Assembly: GCA_003481775.1 (NCBI GenBank)
Contig: QULU01000010.1
Coordinates: 1-64,000 of the forward strand
Length of the DNA: 64,000 nt
Source of the DNA: Clostridiaceae bacterium OM02-2AC
Lineage (GTDB): Bacteria; Bacillota_I; Bacilli_A; Erysipelotrichales; Erysipelotrichaceae
Reading direction: 5' to 3'
In this document: piece by piece, positions 17,022 through 26,349 of the stretch
Numbering within the stretch: the first letter of the stretch is position 1
How the letters are laid out: each line of letters starts with the position of its first letter
Program-made: the position numbers and the translations under genes
The notes under the pieces: generated by a model
Told to the model about the DNA's origin: nothing
The model's database searches: none
Seen by the model: the letters and a program-made list of their open reading frames with translations, nothing else

Positions 17022-18755
17022 ATGAGTAAGTTGAAAGAAAAGTTAATGCTGTCGGAGAAAGGCTACTCCGACCTGAAAAAAGCGATTACGGCCTGCACAA
17101 TAACCAATATCGCGCTGTTGCTTCCGTCTATGGTAGCCTGCCTGCTCTTTTGGGAGTTGTTAAAGCCGTTTACTGGAGAAGCAATTTCGTGGGCCGCGTT
17201 GTGGAAGCTGCTGGGCCTGGGGCTGGTGGCGGCTATTCTGGTGTTCCTGGCCGCGAAAAACGATTATAGGAAAACCTATATTGCTTCCTATAAGGAGGCC
17301 AGCACGACCAGACTTCGGATCGCGGAGCATCTTCGCAAGCTCCCCATGAGCTTCTTTAACACAAAGGACTTGTCCGACATTACCACCAACATGATGGCGG
17401 ATTGCAGCAGCATGGAATCCATGCTCAGTAGTACCATCCCGCCGCTGATTGCGAATATTATCTCTGTTACTCTGACTTGTATTTGTCTGGCGTTTTTTGA
17501 TTGGCGCATGGCCCTGGCTATCTTCTGCACAATGCCGGTCACATTCCTTATCATCTTGGGCGGGCGCAAGTTGCAGCTTCGTCTGTTTGACAAACAGGTG
17601 GATGTGAAGCTGGAGGCGTCCAGCCAGATTCAGGAATACCTGGAAGGTATCAAAATCATCAAATCCTGCGGCCTTGGCGGTTCCCGCTTTGATGCGTTGG
17701 ATAAAGCACTCCAGGCCATGAGAAAAATCGCCATTAAGGTGGAACTGGCCTCCGGTATTCTGGTTCAGGGAGCCAGCCTGATCCTGCAAGCAGGACTTGG
17801 CATCACCATTTTCATTGGAACGGTGCTGATAACCGGCAGCAAAATTGAACTGCTCCCCCTGTTGGTGCTGCTCATGTTCTCCACACAGATTTACGGCCCG
17901 ATCCTTGCCATTCTCTCACAGTTGACCTCTCTGTTTCATTTGGAGACTGTCACCAACCGTATGCGTACTCTGCTGACCACGCCCGCTATGGAGGGCGAGG
18001 ATAAGGATGTATCCAAGTATGACATTGAACTGAAAGATGTCACTTTCGGATATAACCAGGACGATGTTATCAAGGATGTGTCTTTTTCTATTCCTGCTGG
18101 CAGCGTAACGGCCCTGGTAGGGCCTTCCGGCAGCGGCAAAAGTACGATTTCCAAACTGATCGCCCGCTTTTGGGATGTAAGAAAAGGCCAGATCACCATT
18201 GGTGGTATGGATGTCAGCACCATTGAACCGGAACACCTGATGCGCTGTATGTCCTTTGTATTCCAGGATGTGACCCTGTTCAACGATACTGTTTTTAACA
18301 ATATCCGTGTAGGCAATAGGAACGCTACCGAGGAGCAGGTCATGGCGGCGGCAAAGGCGGCATACTGTGACGAATTTATCCAGAGATTGCCGGACGGTTA
18401 TCAGACTGTCCTTGGAGAGAACGGCAGCACGCTTTCTGGTGGTGAGCGTCAGCGGATTTCCATTGCCCGCGCGCTGCTGAAAGATGCCCAGATCATTCTT
18501 CTGGACGAGGCAACCGCATCCCTTGACCCGGAGAACGAGGTTTTAATCCAGCGGGCCATTGCAAAACTGGTGGAGGGCAAGACGGTCATTATGATTGCTC
18601 ACCGGCTTCGTACCGTTGTGGATGCCGACCAGATCATTGTCCTCGACAATGGAAAATTGGTGGAATGCGGCACACATGATGAACTGATGAAGAAAAAAGG
18701 TTTGTATCACAAGTTGTTCTACATCCAGCAGGAGAGCCTTGGCTGGGCGGTATAA
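17022..18755 (+). CDS. ABC half-transporter, exporter fold, YbtQ/IrtB-like (second pair, subunit 2)
   Basis: 577 residues, the same length as its paralogue at 7698-9431. The membrane domain is followed by Walker A GPSGSGKST near residue 367, signature LSGGERQR near 471, Walker B IILLDEATASLDPEN near 490 and H-loop IAHRL. Its start lies three bases after the partner stop. It forms a heterodimer with the preceding protein. Together with the ECF module this gives a membrane uptake set very like that of the equibactin locus of Streptococcus equi ICESe2, as I remember it, but without biosynthesis genes. Confidence 0.86.
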   Translation: MSKLKEKLMLSEKGYSDLKKAITACTITNIALLLPSMVACLLFWELLKPFTGEAISWAALWKLLGLGLVAAILVFLAAKNDYRKTYIASYKEASTTRLRIAEHLRKLPMSFFNTKDLSDITTNMMADCSSMESMLSSTIPPLIANIISVTLTCICLAFFDWRMALAIFCTMPVTFLIILGGRKLQLRLFDKQVDVKLEASSQIQEYLEGIKIIKSCGLGGSRFDALDKALQAMRKIAIKVELASGILVQGASLILQAGLGITIFIGTVLITGSKIELLPLLVLLMFSTQIYGPILAILSQLTSLFHLETVTNRMRTLLTTPAMEGEDKDVSKYDIELKDVTFGYNQDDVIKDVSFSIPAGSVTALVGPSGSGKSTISKLIARFWDVRKGQITIGGMDVSTIEPEHLMRCMSFVFQDVTLFNDTVFNNIRVGNRNATEEQVMAAAKAAYCDEFIQRLPDGYQTVLGENGSTLSGGERQRISIARALLKDAQIILLDEATASLDPENEVLIQRAIAKLVEGKTVIMIAHRLRTVVDADQIIVLDNGKLVECGTHDELMKKKGLYHKLFYIQQESLGWAV

Positions 18756-18776
18756 CCTTTGAGGATAGGAGGTCCT

Positions 18777-19166
18777 ATGAAGATTCATGCGTCCGGGGAG
18801 GATTATCTGGAGGCTGTGCTGATACTCCAAAAGAAACAAGGCATGGTCCGCTCCATTGACCTTGCCCGGCACATGGGCTTTAGCAAACCGAGTGTCAGTC
18901 ATGCGGTGGGCGTTTTGAAAAGCGGCGGTTTTCTGACTGTGGATGATGATGGATTCCTCCATCTGACCGCCATAGGTCTGGGGATTGCCGAGAAAATCTA
19001 TGAACGCCATTTGTTTTTTACAGAGCAGCTTGTTTTTATGGGAGTTGATAGGAATATCGCCGAACAAGACGCCTGTCGAATTGAGCATGTTATCAGCGAT
19101 GAGTCGTTTCAAAAATTGAAAGAGACTTTAGAGAACGAAAGAGGTGGTGACAGCATGGGAAATTAG
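18777..19166 (+). CDS. DtxR/MntR family metal-dependent transcriptional repressor
   Basis: The ATG at 18777 sits just after AGGAGGT. The 129-residue protein has the DtxR winged helix-turn-helix (SGEDYLEAVLILQKKQ, then RSIDLARHMGFSKPSVSHAV) and the dimerisation/metal domain (ERHLFFTEQLVFMGV, then AEQDACRIEHVIS). H/C/E residues lie where this family binds Fe or Mn. There is no SH3-like C-terminal domain, as in MntR-sized members. Encoded as the last gene of the importer operon, it probably represses the island when metal is sufficient. Candidate operators are the GTTAG-N6-CTAAC repeats. Confidence 0.88.
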   Translation: MKIHASGEDYLEAVLILQKKQGMVRSIDLARHMGFSKPSVSHAVGVLKSGGFLTVDDDGFLHLTAIGLGIAEKIYERHLFFTEQLVFMGVDRNIAEQDACRIEHVISDESFQKLKETLENERGGDSMGN

Positions 19167-19168
19167 CA

Positions 19169-19678
19169 GTGCTTGACTTGTCAGAGTCCGGTGGAGATAT
19201 TGCCGAGAAGCTGTTTGTCTTACTTGATGAAAAACAGCAAAAAGAACTGACTTCTTATGTTATTACCAGAAATATACAGGATTGTTCTTTTTCCGGCAGT
19301 CTTCCTGATGTCTTCAACAACTCTCCTGCACAGGCAGATTCTATACAGACATTAACAGAAATCCGGGACGGCGATTTGTATTTCTGCCTGGAAGGGAGAA
19401 CGGTATGTATCCGCGATCAGGAAATTGATCTGACTGCTAAAGAGTTTGATGCTCTCCATCTTCTGATTATCAATCGGAGGCGGGTACTGACTTTTGAAAC
19501 CATCGCTTACCATGTGTGGGATGAGGATTATATAGATGTCACGGCGCAGGCCATCCATAATCTTATGAGCCGATTGCGTCAGAAACTTCAAATCTCCCCT
19601 GATGTGCCAGAATACGTAACCAGCGTTCGTGGTGTTGGATATAAATTTAATTCTCAAAAAGTCAATAATAAAAAATGA
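19169..19678 (+). CDS. Winged-helix (OmpR-type) DNA-binding protein without receiver domain
   Basis: Residues about 65-165 form a complete OmpR/PhoB winged helix: EIDLTAKEFDALHLL, then LTFETIAYHVWDED, ending in the wing motif VTSVRGVGYKF. The first 60 residues are not a receiver domain and are unrecognised. The GTG at 19169 lacks a ribosome binding site at the right distance. An ATG at 19155 has one (GAGGTGG) but hits TAG after three codons; one extra A in the run at 19159-19162 would join that ATG to this frame, so a small frameshift near the start is possible. Confidence 0.7.
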   Translation: MLDLSESGGDIAEKLFVLLDEKQQKELTSYVITRNIQDCSFSGSLPDVFNNSPAQADSIQTLTEIRDGDLYFCLEGRTVCIRDQEIDLTAKEFDALHLLIINRRRVLTFETIAYHVWDEDYIDVTAQAIHNLMSRLRQKLQISPDVPEYVTSVRGVGYKFNSQKVNNKK

Positions 19679-20131
19679 GAATATTGGAGTATTCTGAAAG
19701 ACAAGTACAAGGAAGCTGATAGTTATACCTTATATAATGTCCCCAAAGAAACAGATTGGGGGAAATATTCACACATATTGACTGATCTGTTTATGTTCCC
19801 CCAGATATGGGGGCGAACATGTGCATTGGGAAAGTCTTATATTTCCACAGGAAACGACAACGATATAATCAAATATATTTTTGTGCCGCAGCTCAAAAGG
19901 CTGCGGCGCTTTTTGTATCGACATATTTTTATCTTTTCTCCCCGCAATCATCAAATTGTTCCATTTGGCGCGCACCTATAGCAAAACAGGTACGCGCTTT
20001 TTTCTTATCTGCGGATCATACAAGCCTTCCGGCTGCCTGTGTTACAGAAGGCTGTCCGGGATGCCGCTCCCCGCCCTCTGATTTCGATTTTGCTTATCCA
20101 CTCAAACAAATTGAAATTGGAGGAAATACCC
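19679..20131. other. Non-coding stretch between winged-helix and sigma-like genes
   Basis: It contains one clear terminator (19885-19914). Two further short inverted repeats are visible: CCCCCAGATATGGGGG near 19799 and GCGCGCACCTATAGC...GGTACGCGC near 19969. No convincing gene is present. Confidence 0.5.
19885..19914 (+). terminator. Rho-independent terminator
   Basis: A perfect eight-base stem, GCCGCAGC (19885-19892) with GCTGCGGC (19900-19907), is followed by GCTTTTT. It ends transcription of the uptake operon. Confidence 0.8.
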
Positions 20132-20554
20132 ATGAAAGAAATCAATCTGCGGGACTATTACCCGTTTTATACATCGGATGTGATCGTTGAAGTGCCGGAT
20201 GAAGTCGCTTTGCTGCTTCGGGAGTATACTTTGCTGGAAGAAGCGTACCGGATTCGTACATACCGTTATCAAGCATTTTATTCCCTGGAAGGACACGAGG
20301 GCATAGAGAGGGATGCGCTGATGGACCAGCCCACACCAGAGGAAATTTTAGAACAGCAGCAGACGTCGGAACTGATTTTCAAAGGATTGTCTGCCTTGTC
20401 GGAGAAACAGCGCCATCGAATTTATGAACACTTTTTCCTCGGTATGAGCAAAGCTGATATCGCCAGGAAGGAGGGCTGCTCTGAAAACTCTGTAAAAGAC
20501 AGTATTCGTCGTGGCCTTAGGAGTCTGGAAAAATATTTTGAAAAAAAATTATAA
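20132..20554 (+). CDS. Sigma-70 region 4-type regulator of the conjugative element
   Basis: The 140-residue protein starts behind TGGAGGAAATACCC. The C-terminal 60 residues form a sigma-region-4 helix-turn-helix: ALSEKQRHRIYEHFFLGMSK, then ADIARKEGCSENSVKDSIRRGLRSL. Short proteins of this type are common in Firmicute conjugative elements beside the recombinase genes and probably control excision or transfer genes. Unlike the sigma-like fragment at 4633, this one is complete. Confidence 0.8.
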   Translation: MKEINLRDYYPFYTSDVIVEVPDEVALLLREYTLLEEAYRIRTYRYQAFYSLEGHEGIERDALMDQPTPEEILEQQQTSELIFKGLSALSEKQRHRIYEHFFLGMSKADIARKEGCSENSVKDSIRRGLRSLEKYFEKKL

Positions 20555-21157
20555 AAGGCCACGTCGTTTTACCCGAAAAATGTACTACTTAATAGAGGGA
20601 CATATTCGGTAGGACAAGCCTGACGGGTGTGGCCGTGCAGCATGCTCTCCGGCCCGCCCTAACTGAAATACTGTCATAACTGCCACGCCCCTCGCCTGCT
20701 CCTTGACAACCGAATATACGCTGTTACAGGTACTTCATTCTGTGTTCCGAGCGGCAGATGGGACGGCGCGGAGACAGGCAGCCGAGGAGGTGATGAATCA
20801 GGCTGTCCGAGCGATCAACGTAACCCACAAAACCGGCTGTGGCAGGCCGGGCGCGATGACGGCGCAGATCATAATGGTACTTCTTCACGGCTCCCTAAAG
20901 ACTTGGGGAGAGTTCCTGCGGCGTTTGCTTGCTCTGGCAAAGCGGCGGCGTATGCGGGGCTATGATGCGGCAAAGCTGACCGCAGCCTGTAACAGCCCCA
21001 GCTTTGTATATTCAGGGCTTGCCGGGGGTGCGTGGCAAATACGGCAGACAGAATCGAAATCAGATACAATGGGCCGGATTTATGTGCTTAGTAGCCGTGG
21101 GTCCGGCCTATTCATGTGGTTTTGATAACCAGGAATTTTCAGGAAGGAGCTGATATT
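20555..21157. other. GC-rich region upstream of the recombinase genes, coding status uncertain
   Basis: An open frame runs from 20703 to 21125 (ATG possible at 20793, with GAGGAGG only two bases in front), but it has no recognisable domain and its arginine/alanine bias looks compositional. The region is more GC-rich than its surroundings. A structured or regulatory RNA is possible, but I cannot support one. Confidence 0.3.
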
Positions 21158-21373
21158 ATGGAACACACGCCTGCTGTTGGCGGAACCGATACATTGGTAG
21201 ACATTCGGGATGTTACGGTTGACAGGGAGCTTTCCCGTGAGGACCGGATTGCAGAATTTGTCCGACAGATCAAAAACCCTTACCGTTTCAAGTGCGGACA
21301 GTTTACCGTCCACGCCAGTTTTGCTTCCGGCGGCGCCACGCTGGAGGAATGTATCAAAGGAATCCTGCGGTAA
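21158..21373 (+). CDS. Small conserved-looking protein preceding the recombinases
   Basis: 71 residues, starting at ATG 21158 behind AGGAAGGAGC. It has no membrane segment or Cys motif; the middle (LSREDRIAEFVRQIKNPY) is helical and the end is FKCGQFTVHASF...EECIKGIL. It lies 139 bases before the first recombinase on the same strand. I do not recognise a named function. Small proteins at this position in such elements may be recombination directionality factors, but nothing here proves it. Confidence 0.6.
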   Translation: MEHTPAVGGTDTLVDIRDVTVDRELSREDRIAEFVRQIKNPYRFKCGQFTVHASFASGGATLEECIKGILR

Positions 21374-21511
21374 GCCGGATATTTTTCAGTAAGGGGCTGA
21401 CTTTCCCGCGAGGTCGTGGTAGAATAGAAATCGGAAAAGGAATTGAATACGGCATAGCCACACTTCTTGAATTGCGGGGATTTTTCTGCGCAAAGAAAGG
21501 AGTGTTTTTTT

Positions 21512-23140
21512 ATGCAGGTTTACAAGACCATTAAGTACATCCGTCTTTCTTATACGGATGACAAATCAGTGGAAAGCGACAGCGTTGCCAACCAGCGGCG
21601 GCTGATCGACGACTACATTGCCAGGCATCCGGAAATTGAGGTTGTTGCGGAAAAGATTGACGACGGCTACAGCGGCGTTCTTTTTGACCGTCCGGCCTTC
21701 CAGGAAATGATGCGGATGATCGAGCAGGGCGAGGCCAACTGCGTAATTGTAAAAGACCTTTCCCGCCTGGGACGCGAATACATAGAAACTGGCCGTTATA
21801 TGCGCCGGGTGTTCCCGGCTTACGGCGTCCGTTTTATCGCCATCAATGATAACGTGGACACGGAAACCGATGCTGCCGATGACCTTACCGTCTCTGTCAA
21901 AAATATTATGAATGAGGCATACAGCCGGGATATTTCTGTAAAGACCCGGAGCGCCCTGGATGTGAAACGCCGCAGCGGTGATTTTGTCGGAGCCTTTACC
22001 ATTTACGGTTATGTAAAAACCGGCGATAAGCATAAAAGTCTGGAAGTTGACGAATATGCGGCGGGTGTGGTGCGGGATATTTTCAGAAAGCGTCTGGAAG
22101 GGTTTAGCGCTTCCCATATTGCGGATGAACTGAACCGGATGGGCATACTTTCCCCACTGGCATATAAACGCAATCACGGGATGCCCCATGCAAAAGGCGG
22201 CTATACGGATCGCAAGGACTGTAAATGGTCTGCGACTACCATTATCCGTATTTTGCAGGATGAAACCTACACCGGAACGCTGGTACAGGGAAAGCAGACG
22301 ACGCCCCACTTCAAGCTGAAAGAGCGTGAGGACAAGCCTTCCTCCGAATGGGTCCGTGTGGAGGGTACCCACGAGGCAATTATCCAGAAACTTGATTTTG
22401 ATCTGGTGCAGAGGCTCCGAAGGATTGATACCCGCACCTCTCCAAAGTCAGATAAGGTCTACCTGTTCTCCGGCATTTTAATCTGCGGGTGCTGCGGTTG
22501 CCGCATGACCCGCAAGACGAACCGTTACAAGGACAAGGAATACCACTACTACTATTGCCCGACCGGAAAGAAAAATGGCTGTACTTCCTCTGTCATGTTA
22601 AAGGAAACAGACTTGATCGAGTGTGTGCAGGACAGCTTGAAAGGCCATATTGAAAATGTAGCTTCCCTGGATGCTCTGCTGTCCAGTATTAGTCAGGAGC
22701 GGATCAACCGGGAACTGGTTCAGGAATATACCGCGCAGATCAAGGCAAACGAAAGGCAGCGGGCGCAGATCGAGGGATTCAAGACAAAGCTCTATGAGAA
22801 CCTGGTAAGCGGGATTCTCACCAAAGAAGAATATCTTTCCTATAAGCGGAAATACAATGCCGACATTGAACTTCTGCAAAAGGCGATTGACGAATGGGAA
22901 GAACGCCTGACGGATGTACTGGAGAACCGCAGCGAGCGGAACCGCTGGATCAACCATTTCATGCAGTTCTCCACAATGGAAGAAATTGACCGCCGTGCGG
23001 TCATGCAGCTTATCCGCAGTATCCGGGTAATCGGCAAGGACGAGCTGCATATTGAATTTAACTATCAGGATGAATATAAAAAGGCCGTCGCACTGGCGGA
23101 GCAAATCGCGGAACAGGCCGCAGAAAGGAAGGCAGGCTAA
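21512..23140 (+). CDS. Large serine recombinase 1 of three
   Basis: 542 residues from ATG 21512 (AAAGGAGTG upstream). The resolvase-type catalytic domain has the nucleophile Ser13 in YIRLSY and the conserved VKDLSRLGR. A recombinase domain follows (ASHIADELNRMGI), then a zinc ribbon with Cys pairs CGCCGC and YYCPTGKKNGC, and a coiled coil near residues 410-480. TnpX/TndX-type enzymes integrate and excise elements without host factors. Its stop directly adjoins the next recombinase gene, so all three are co-translated. Confidence 0.9.
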   Translation: MQVYKTIKYIRLSYTDDKSVESDSVANQRRLIDDYIARHPEIEVVAEKIDDGYSGVLFDRPAFQEMMRMIEQGEANCVIVKDLSRLGREYIETGRYMRRVFPAYGVRFIAINDNVDTETDAADDLTVSVKNIMNEAYSRDISVKTRSALDVKRRSGDFVGAFTIYGYVKTGDKHKSLEVDEYAAGVVRDIFRKRLEGFSASHIADELNRMGILSPLAYKRNHGMPHAKGGYTDRKDCKWSATTIIRILQDETYTGTLVQGKQTTPHFKLKEREDKPSSEWVRVEGTHEAIIQKLDFDLVQRLRRIDTRTSPKSDKVYLFSGILICGCCGCRMTRKTNRYKDKEYHYYYCPTGKKNGCTSSVMLKETDLIECVQDSLKGHIENVASLDALLSSISQERINRELVQEYTAQIKANERQRAQIEGFKTKLYENLVSGILTKEEYLSYKRKYNADIELLQKAIDEWEERLTDVLENRSERNRWINHFMQFSTMEEIDRRAVMQLIRSIRVIGKDELHIEFNYQDEYKKAVALAEQIAEQAAERKAG

Positions 23141-24775
23141 ATGGCAAGAAAAAGCAGGAAACAGACGGAATCTCCCATGCCGGCGCCGTCCTTATATGTA
23201 TATGTGGCACTGTATATCCGGCTTTCCGTGGAGGATAACAAGAAACGGGGCTGCTCCGTGGAGAACCAAAAGCTGGTGCTGAATGATTTTCTGGCGGACA
23301 AACCGGATTTTGTAGTCTATGACACATACATCGACAATGGACTGACGGGTACAAATTTCCACCGCCCCGGATTTCAGCAGATGCTCTCTGATATTGAAGC
23401 GGGCCATATCAACTGTGTGATCGTTAAAGACCTTTCCCGGCTTGGACGCAATTCTATTGATACCGGCTATTATATTGAGCAGTATTTTTATGCGCATAAT
23501 GTCCGTTTTATTGCGGTCACGGACCAGTTTGACACGGCGGACCCCGGCAACCTTCACGGCGGCATTATGCTTCCCCTGAAGAATATGATAAATGAAGCCT
23601 ATTCTCTGGATATTGGAAGAAAGATCAAGGCACAGGCAAGACAGGCCATGAAAGACGGCGATTATATTGGCGCACGGGCACCCTATGGCTACCGGAAAGA
23701 CCCGGATAACTGCCACAAGCTGCTGATCGATGAGAATACGGCTCCTGTCGTGAAACAGATTTTTGAATGGGCTTATGAGCGCGTAGCGTTGAACCGTATC
23801 GTCCGTAACCTCAATGAAATGGGGATTGCGGCGCCAAGCCACTACAAAAAATCCACCGGTGAAATCACCAGCCCCGGCCTGATTGGGAGCGGCAAATGGC
23901 AGACCCGCACGGTAATGAAGATTTTAGAAAGCGAAGTTTATACCGGCGATCTGGTGCAGGGCAAAACAAAGATGGTGGACCACCAGCAGGTCAAGGCTGA
24001 CGATGACAACCTGATTATTGCCAGACGCACCCATGAGCCGATTATCAGCCATGAACTCTTTACTGCGGTACAGGAATACCGGAAACAGGTCTGCGAGGAA
24101 AGCCGGGCGGTCCCCAAACGCCCCTATACCCCGAATATTTTCAAGGGTAAGGTATTCTGCGCCGACTGTGGCAGGAGCCTCCACCGGCAACGGGCGGAAC
24201 GTAAAAAAGGCCCGGATATTTACTGGTTCCATTGCCTCACGAACAGCCGTGTGGCGAAAGATACCTGCAAAGGCGTGATGATGCAGGAGACAGAGCTGAT
24301 TGCAACCGTCACCACTATTTTAGAAAAAGAGCTGTCCGTTGCTTTGGGTATGTCCCTTCCTCTCTTTCAGTTGGAGGCAAGGCAGAAACAGAAAAAAGAC
24401 GGGCTGAAATCCCAAATGTCTGCCAAACGGCAGGAAATAGAGAAACAGCGGCGTTTAATCCGGGGGCTGTATGAAAACTTCGTACAGGGCATTTTAACCA
24501 GCGATGAATATTTTGAACTGAAAGCAGGTTATGAGGAATCTATCACTGTCCTTTCCGGCGATATTGAGGCGCTTGAAAAAGATATGGATGCCCTGGATGA
24601 CCAGCTTGTACGCTACCGTGCAATGGAAAAAGACGCAAAATCACTGGCTCAGGACCATGTATTGACGGCGGAACTGATTGAACGGCTGATTGAGCGGATT
24701 GAGATCGACCATGAGCGGAATATCCGTGTTTTTTTCCGGTTTAAGAGTGAATTTCAGGGGGAGGCGGTAAAATGA
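23141..24775 (+). CDS. Large serine recombinase 2 of three
   Basis: 544 residues with an N-terminal extension of about 20 residues. The catalytic Ser29 lies in YIRLSVED, with VKDLSRLGRNSIDTGYYIE and the substrate-loop region DQFDTADPGN downstream. Recombinase domain, zinc ribbon (CADCGRSL, then FHC and DTC) and a C-terminal coiled coil are all present. Start ATG directly follows the previous stop, and its end overlaps the next start by four bases (ATGA). It is catalytically complete by motif. Confidence 0.9.
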   Translation: MARKSRKQTESPMPAPSLYVYVALYIRLSVEDNKKRGCSVENQKLVLNDFLADKPDFVVYDTYIDNGLTGTNFHRPGFQQMLSDIEAGHINCVIVKDLSRLGRNSIDTGYYIEQYFYAHNVRFIAVTDQFDTADPGNLHGGIMLPLKNMINEAYSLDIGRKIKAQARQAMKDGDYIGARAPYGYRKDPDNCHKLLIDENTAPVVKQIFEWAYERVALNRIVRNLNEMGIAAPSHYKKSTGEITSPGLIGSGKWQTRTVMKILESEVYTGDLVQGKTKMVDHQQVKADDDNLIIARRTHEPIISHELFTAVQEYRKQVCEESRAVPKRPYTPNIFKGKVFCADCGRSLHRQRAERKKGPDIYWFHCLTNSRVAKDTCKGVMMQETELIATVTTILEKELSVALGMSLPLFQLEARQKQKKDGLKSQMSAKRQEIEKQRRLIRGLYENFVQGILTSDEYFELKAGYEESITVLSGDIEALEKDMDALDDQLVRYRAMEKDAKSLAQDHVLTAELIERLIERIEIDHERNIRVFFRFKSEFQGEAVK

Positions 24776-26304
24776 AGCAGAAATATGTGATTGCCCTTTA
24801 TATCCGCCTGTCTGTGGAGGACTTCAAGACGGAAAGTTTGAGTATTCCCAACCAAAAGCTGCTCCTTCTGGAAAAGGCCATGTCGCTGCAGGAATGGGAT
24901 AACAGCGAAGTCCTGGAATTTGTTGATAACGGCCATACAGGAACCAACTTTGAACGTCCCGCGGTACAGGAGCTTTTGACAATGGTGCAGGCCGGGAAAA
25001 TTGACTGTATCATTGTGAAGGACCTTTCACGGTTTGGCCGCAACAGCATTGAGACCGGCTATTTCATTGAGCGAGTGTTTCCGCTTTACCATACCCGGTT
25101 TATTTCTGTCAGCGACGATTTTGATACCGCCAATTTCAAAGGAGATACCGGAGGGATTGACATTGCCTTTAAGTATCTTATCAGTGAGTGTTACAGCCGG
25201 GATATGTCCATGAAAACGAAAAGCGCCAAATACGCAAAGATGCGCCGGGGCGAGTATCAAAGCGTCATTTGTCCTTATGGCTACCGTAAGAGCGCAGACG
25301 GGCGTATGGAACCGGACGAGGAAGTGTCAGAAATTGTCCGGCAGATATTTGAATGGGCAGCCGACGGCAATACCGCCGCAGAGATCACGAGGAAACTGTA
25401 CGCCATGAAGATTCCTACGCCTGGAGAATACCGGAGGAATAAAGGCAAAGATCACTACAATGTTTCCCGAACGCATGGCGTCTGGAACAGTTCAACGGTG
25501 CTGCGGATGCTGGCGGACCAACGGTATATCGGCACCTATGTGATCGGTAAGCGCAAGGTACAGGAGATTGGCAGCCGCCGCATGAAATTGAAGGATGAAA
25601 GCGAGTGGTTCAAAATCCCGGATCACCACCAGGCAATCGTAAGCAAGGAACTGTTTGAGAAAGCCAATGCTTCAATTAAGCGGTTCTCCCTTCCCAATAA
25701 AAAGCAGCGTGACTACCTTCTCCGTGGAAAGGTATTCTGTGGATGTTGCGACCATGCCATGTCACTCAGAAATGATGTCTGGTTTTACTGCCGTCATTCC
25801 GAAGTGGCAGAAAATCTTCCTTGTCACGGGGTAAGGGTAAAAATGGTTGATCTGGAGCAGGCGGTTTTTGAGATAATCCGGGCGCAGATGTGTCCGGCGC
25901 TGGGAATTGACAGCAGCAAAGACAAGCTGGATTTGCAGACGGTTCAGCAGGCCGAGCATGAAGATAAGCTGCACTCTATCCAGGACAGTAAACGGCAGCT
26001 CTATGAACAGTATGCGCTTGGAGAGATTGACCTGGAAACCTACAGGGAGCGGAAAGCGGTATATGACGCGGAACTGGTGCAGGCAAAGAATGTCCATGCC
26101 GCTATTACCGCACAGACCAAACAGATACAAAGCGATTACGAAGCAAGACTGAAACAGCGTGAAATCGTTCAGGAAGTAGACAGTGCCGGCACTCTGACGC
26201 AAGCCCTGATTGACCGGCTTATCAATAAGGTCTATATCTTTCCGGGAGACCGGATTGAGATTGAATATGTTACGCAGGACTTCTTAGCAACTGCGGAACC
26301 GTGA
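24772..26304 (+). CDS. Large serine recombinase 3 of three
   Basis: 510 residues. The catalytic Ser14 lies in YIRLSVED and is followed by VKDLSRFGRNSIETGYFIE; then come the recombinase domain, the zinc ribbon CGCCDHAMSL...FYCRHSEV...LPC and a coiled coil near residues 400-450. It is the last gene before the right end of the element, about 110 bases from the junction. Three tandem serine recombinases differ from the single-integrase layout of Tn5397 or Tn4451; which one recognises the ends cannot be told from sequence. Confidence 0.9.
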   Translation: MKQKYVIALYIRLSVEDFKTESLSIPNQKLLLLEKAMSLQEWDNSEVLEFVDNGHTGTNFERPAVQELLTMVQAGKIDCIIVKDLSRFGRNSIETGYFIERVFPLYHTRFISVSDDFDTANFKGDTGGIDIAFKYLISECYSRDMSMKTKSAKYAKMRRGEYQSVICPYGYRKSADGRMEPDEEVSEIVRQIFEWAADGNTAAEITRKLYAMKIPTPGEYRRNKGKDHYNVSRTHGVWNSSTVLRMLADQRYIGTYVIGKRKVQEIGSRRMKLKDESEWFKIPDHHQAIVSKELFEKANASIKRFSLPNKKQRDYLLRGKVFCGCCDHAMSLRNDVWFYCRHSEVAENLPCHGVRVKMVDLEQAVFEIIRAQMCPALGIDSSKDKLDLQTVQQAEHEDKLHSIQDSKRQLYEQYALGEIDLETYRERKAVYDAELVQAKNVHAAITAQTKQIQSDYEARLKQREIVQEVDSAGTLTQALIDRLINKVYIFPGDRIEIEYVTQDFLATAEP

Positions 26305-26349
26305 AAGGAGGCATGAGCCATGAACGCCGTATGGAACAGCTACGGGCAG

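Noticed and set aside
20703..21125. A 140-codon frame in the GC-rich region before the recombinases
   Set aside because: No domain, no properly spaced ribosome binding site, and Arg/Ala-rich composition; I describe the region as uncertain rather than call a gene.
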